From positions 113,319 to 177,318 of the forward strand of contig NW_019091703.1 of assembly GCF_001949145.1 (NCBI RefSeq): 64,000 nt of DNA. Reading direction: 5' to 3'. Within the stretch, counting starts at the first letter, position 1, and every line of letters begins with the position of its first letter. The notes below the pieces were generated by a model that did no database searches, had not been told where the DNA came from, and saw only the letters and a list, made by a program, of their open reading frames with translations. The position numbers and the translations under genes are program-made. Source of the DNA: Acanthaster planci (lineage: Eukaryota; Echinodermata; Asteroidea; Valvatida; Acanthasteridae). Positions 63,934 through 64,000 of the stretch are shown in pieces.

Positions 63934-64000
63934 CTGTTAACACACAAAATCCCAATATATCTATAGTGAATCTAACATTTGCCGGATCAAGTCCAAGTCA

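Larger units (their letters stand above)
60962..64000 (-). other. Introns of the RING gene
   Basis: Between the mini-exons lie introns of 541, 656, 813 and 755 bp. The introns upstream of mini-exons 3 and 4 share blocks (TGCACGATGAAC, GTTTCTTTC, GTCTGA), consistent with duplication of a unit of about 710 bp. No other exon recognised; the 5' gene part is outside. Confidence 0.6.

Overview
The window is animal nuclear DNA. Genes are split into short exons with GT-AG introns, long introns are packed with small transposon remnants, and polyadenylation signals are of the AATAAA type. Frequent runs of the palindrome TACATGTA, many 'taggcct' words and the protein sequences suggest an invertebrate deuterostome, most likely an echinoderm. 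A hemichordate or cephalochordate cannot be excluded from sequence alone. One ambiguous base (n) lies at 56584.

Layout. (1) 1-17157: non-coding DNA upstream of the first recognised exon, holding hairpin elements, a tRNA-like sequence, a 5S-like fragment and dispersed repeats. (2) 17158-33228, + strand: nine exons of a DYRK1A-type protein kinase, complete from just upstream of the conserved N-terminal region to the stop codon; the 3'UTR probably ends near 35350. (3) 35351-41777: intergenic DNA with a MITE just upstream of the next gene. (4) 41778-46793, + strand: six exons of TMEM192, a lysosomal four-pass membrane protein, with a polyadenylation signal at 47001. (5) 48674-52575, + strand: a two-exon BTG/TOB-family anti-proliferative gene of BTG3/BTG4 type, with a dense promoter (two CArG boxes, ETS core, MEF2-like site, CRE, inverted CCAAT, TATA). 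(6) 52576-59720: intergenic DNA with a pair of adjacent MITEs. (7) 60750-63933, - strand: the 3' end of a RING-finger gene whose last exon is preceded by a tandem array of homologous mini-exons; its 5' part lies beyond the window.

The genes are not an operon and do not form one pathway. DYRK1A and BTG proteins both restrain cell proliferation, and DYRK and BTG genes are also linked on several human chromosomes, so their proximity here may be ancestral. The most unusual structures are the mini-exon array of the RING gene and an ~80-bp minisatellite in the last TMEM192 intron whose first unit is the 3' end of a real exon plus its splice donor. All exon limits were read by eye from splice consensus, reading-frame continuity and protein similarity; no alignment or transcript was available.
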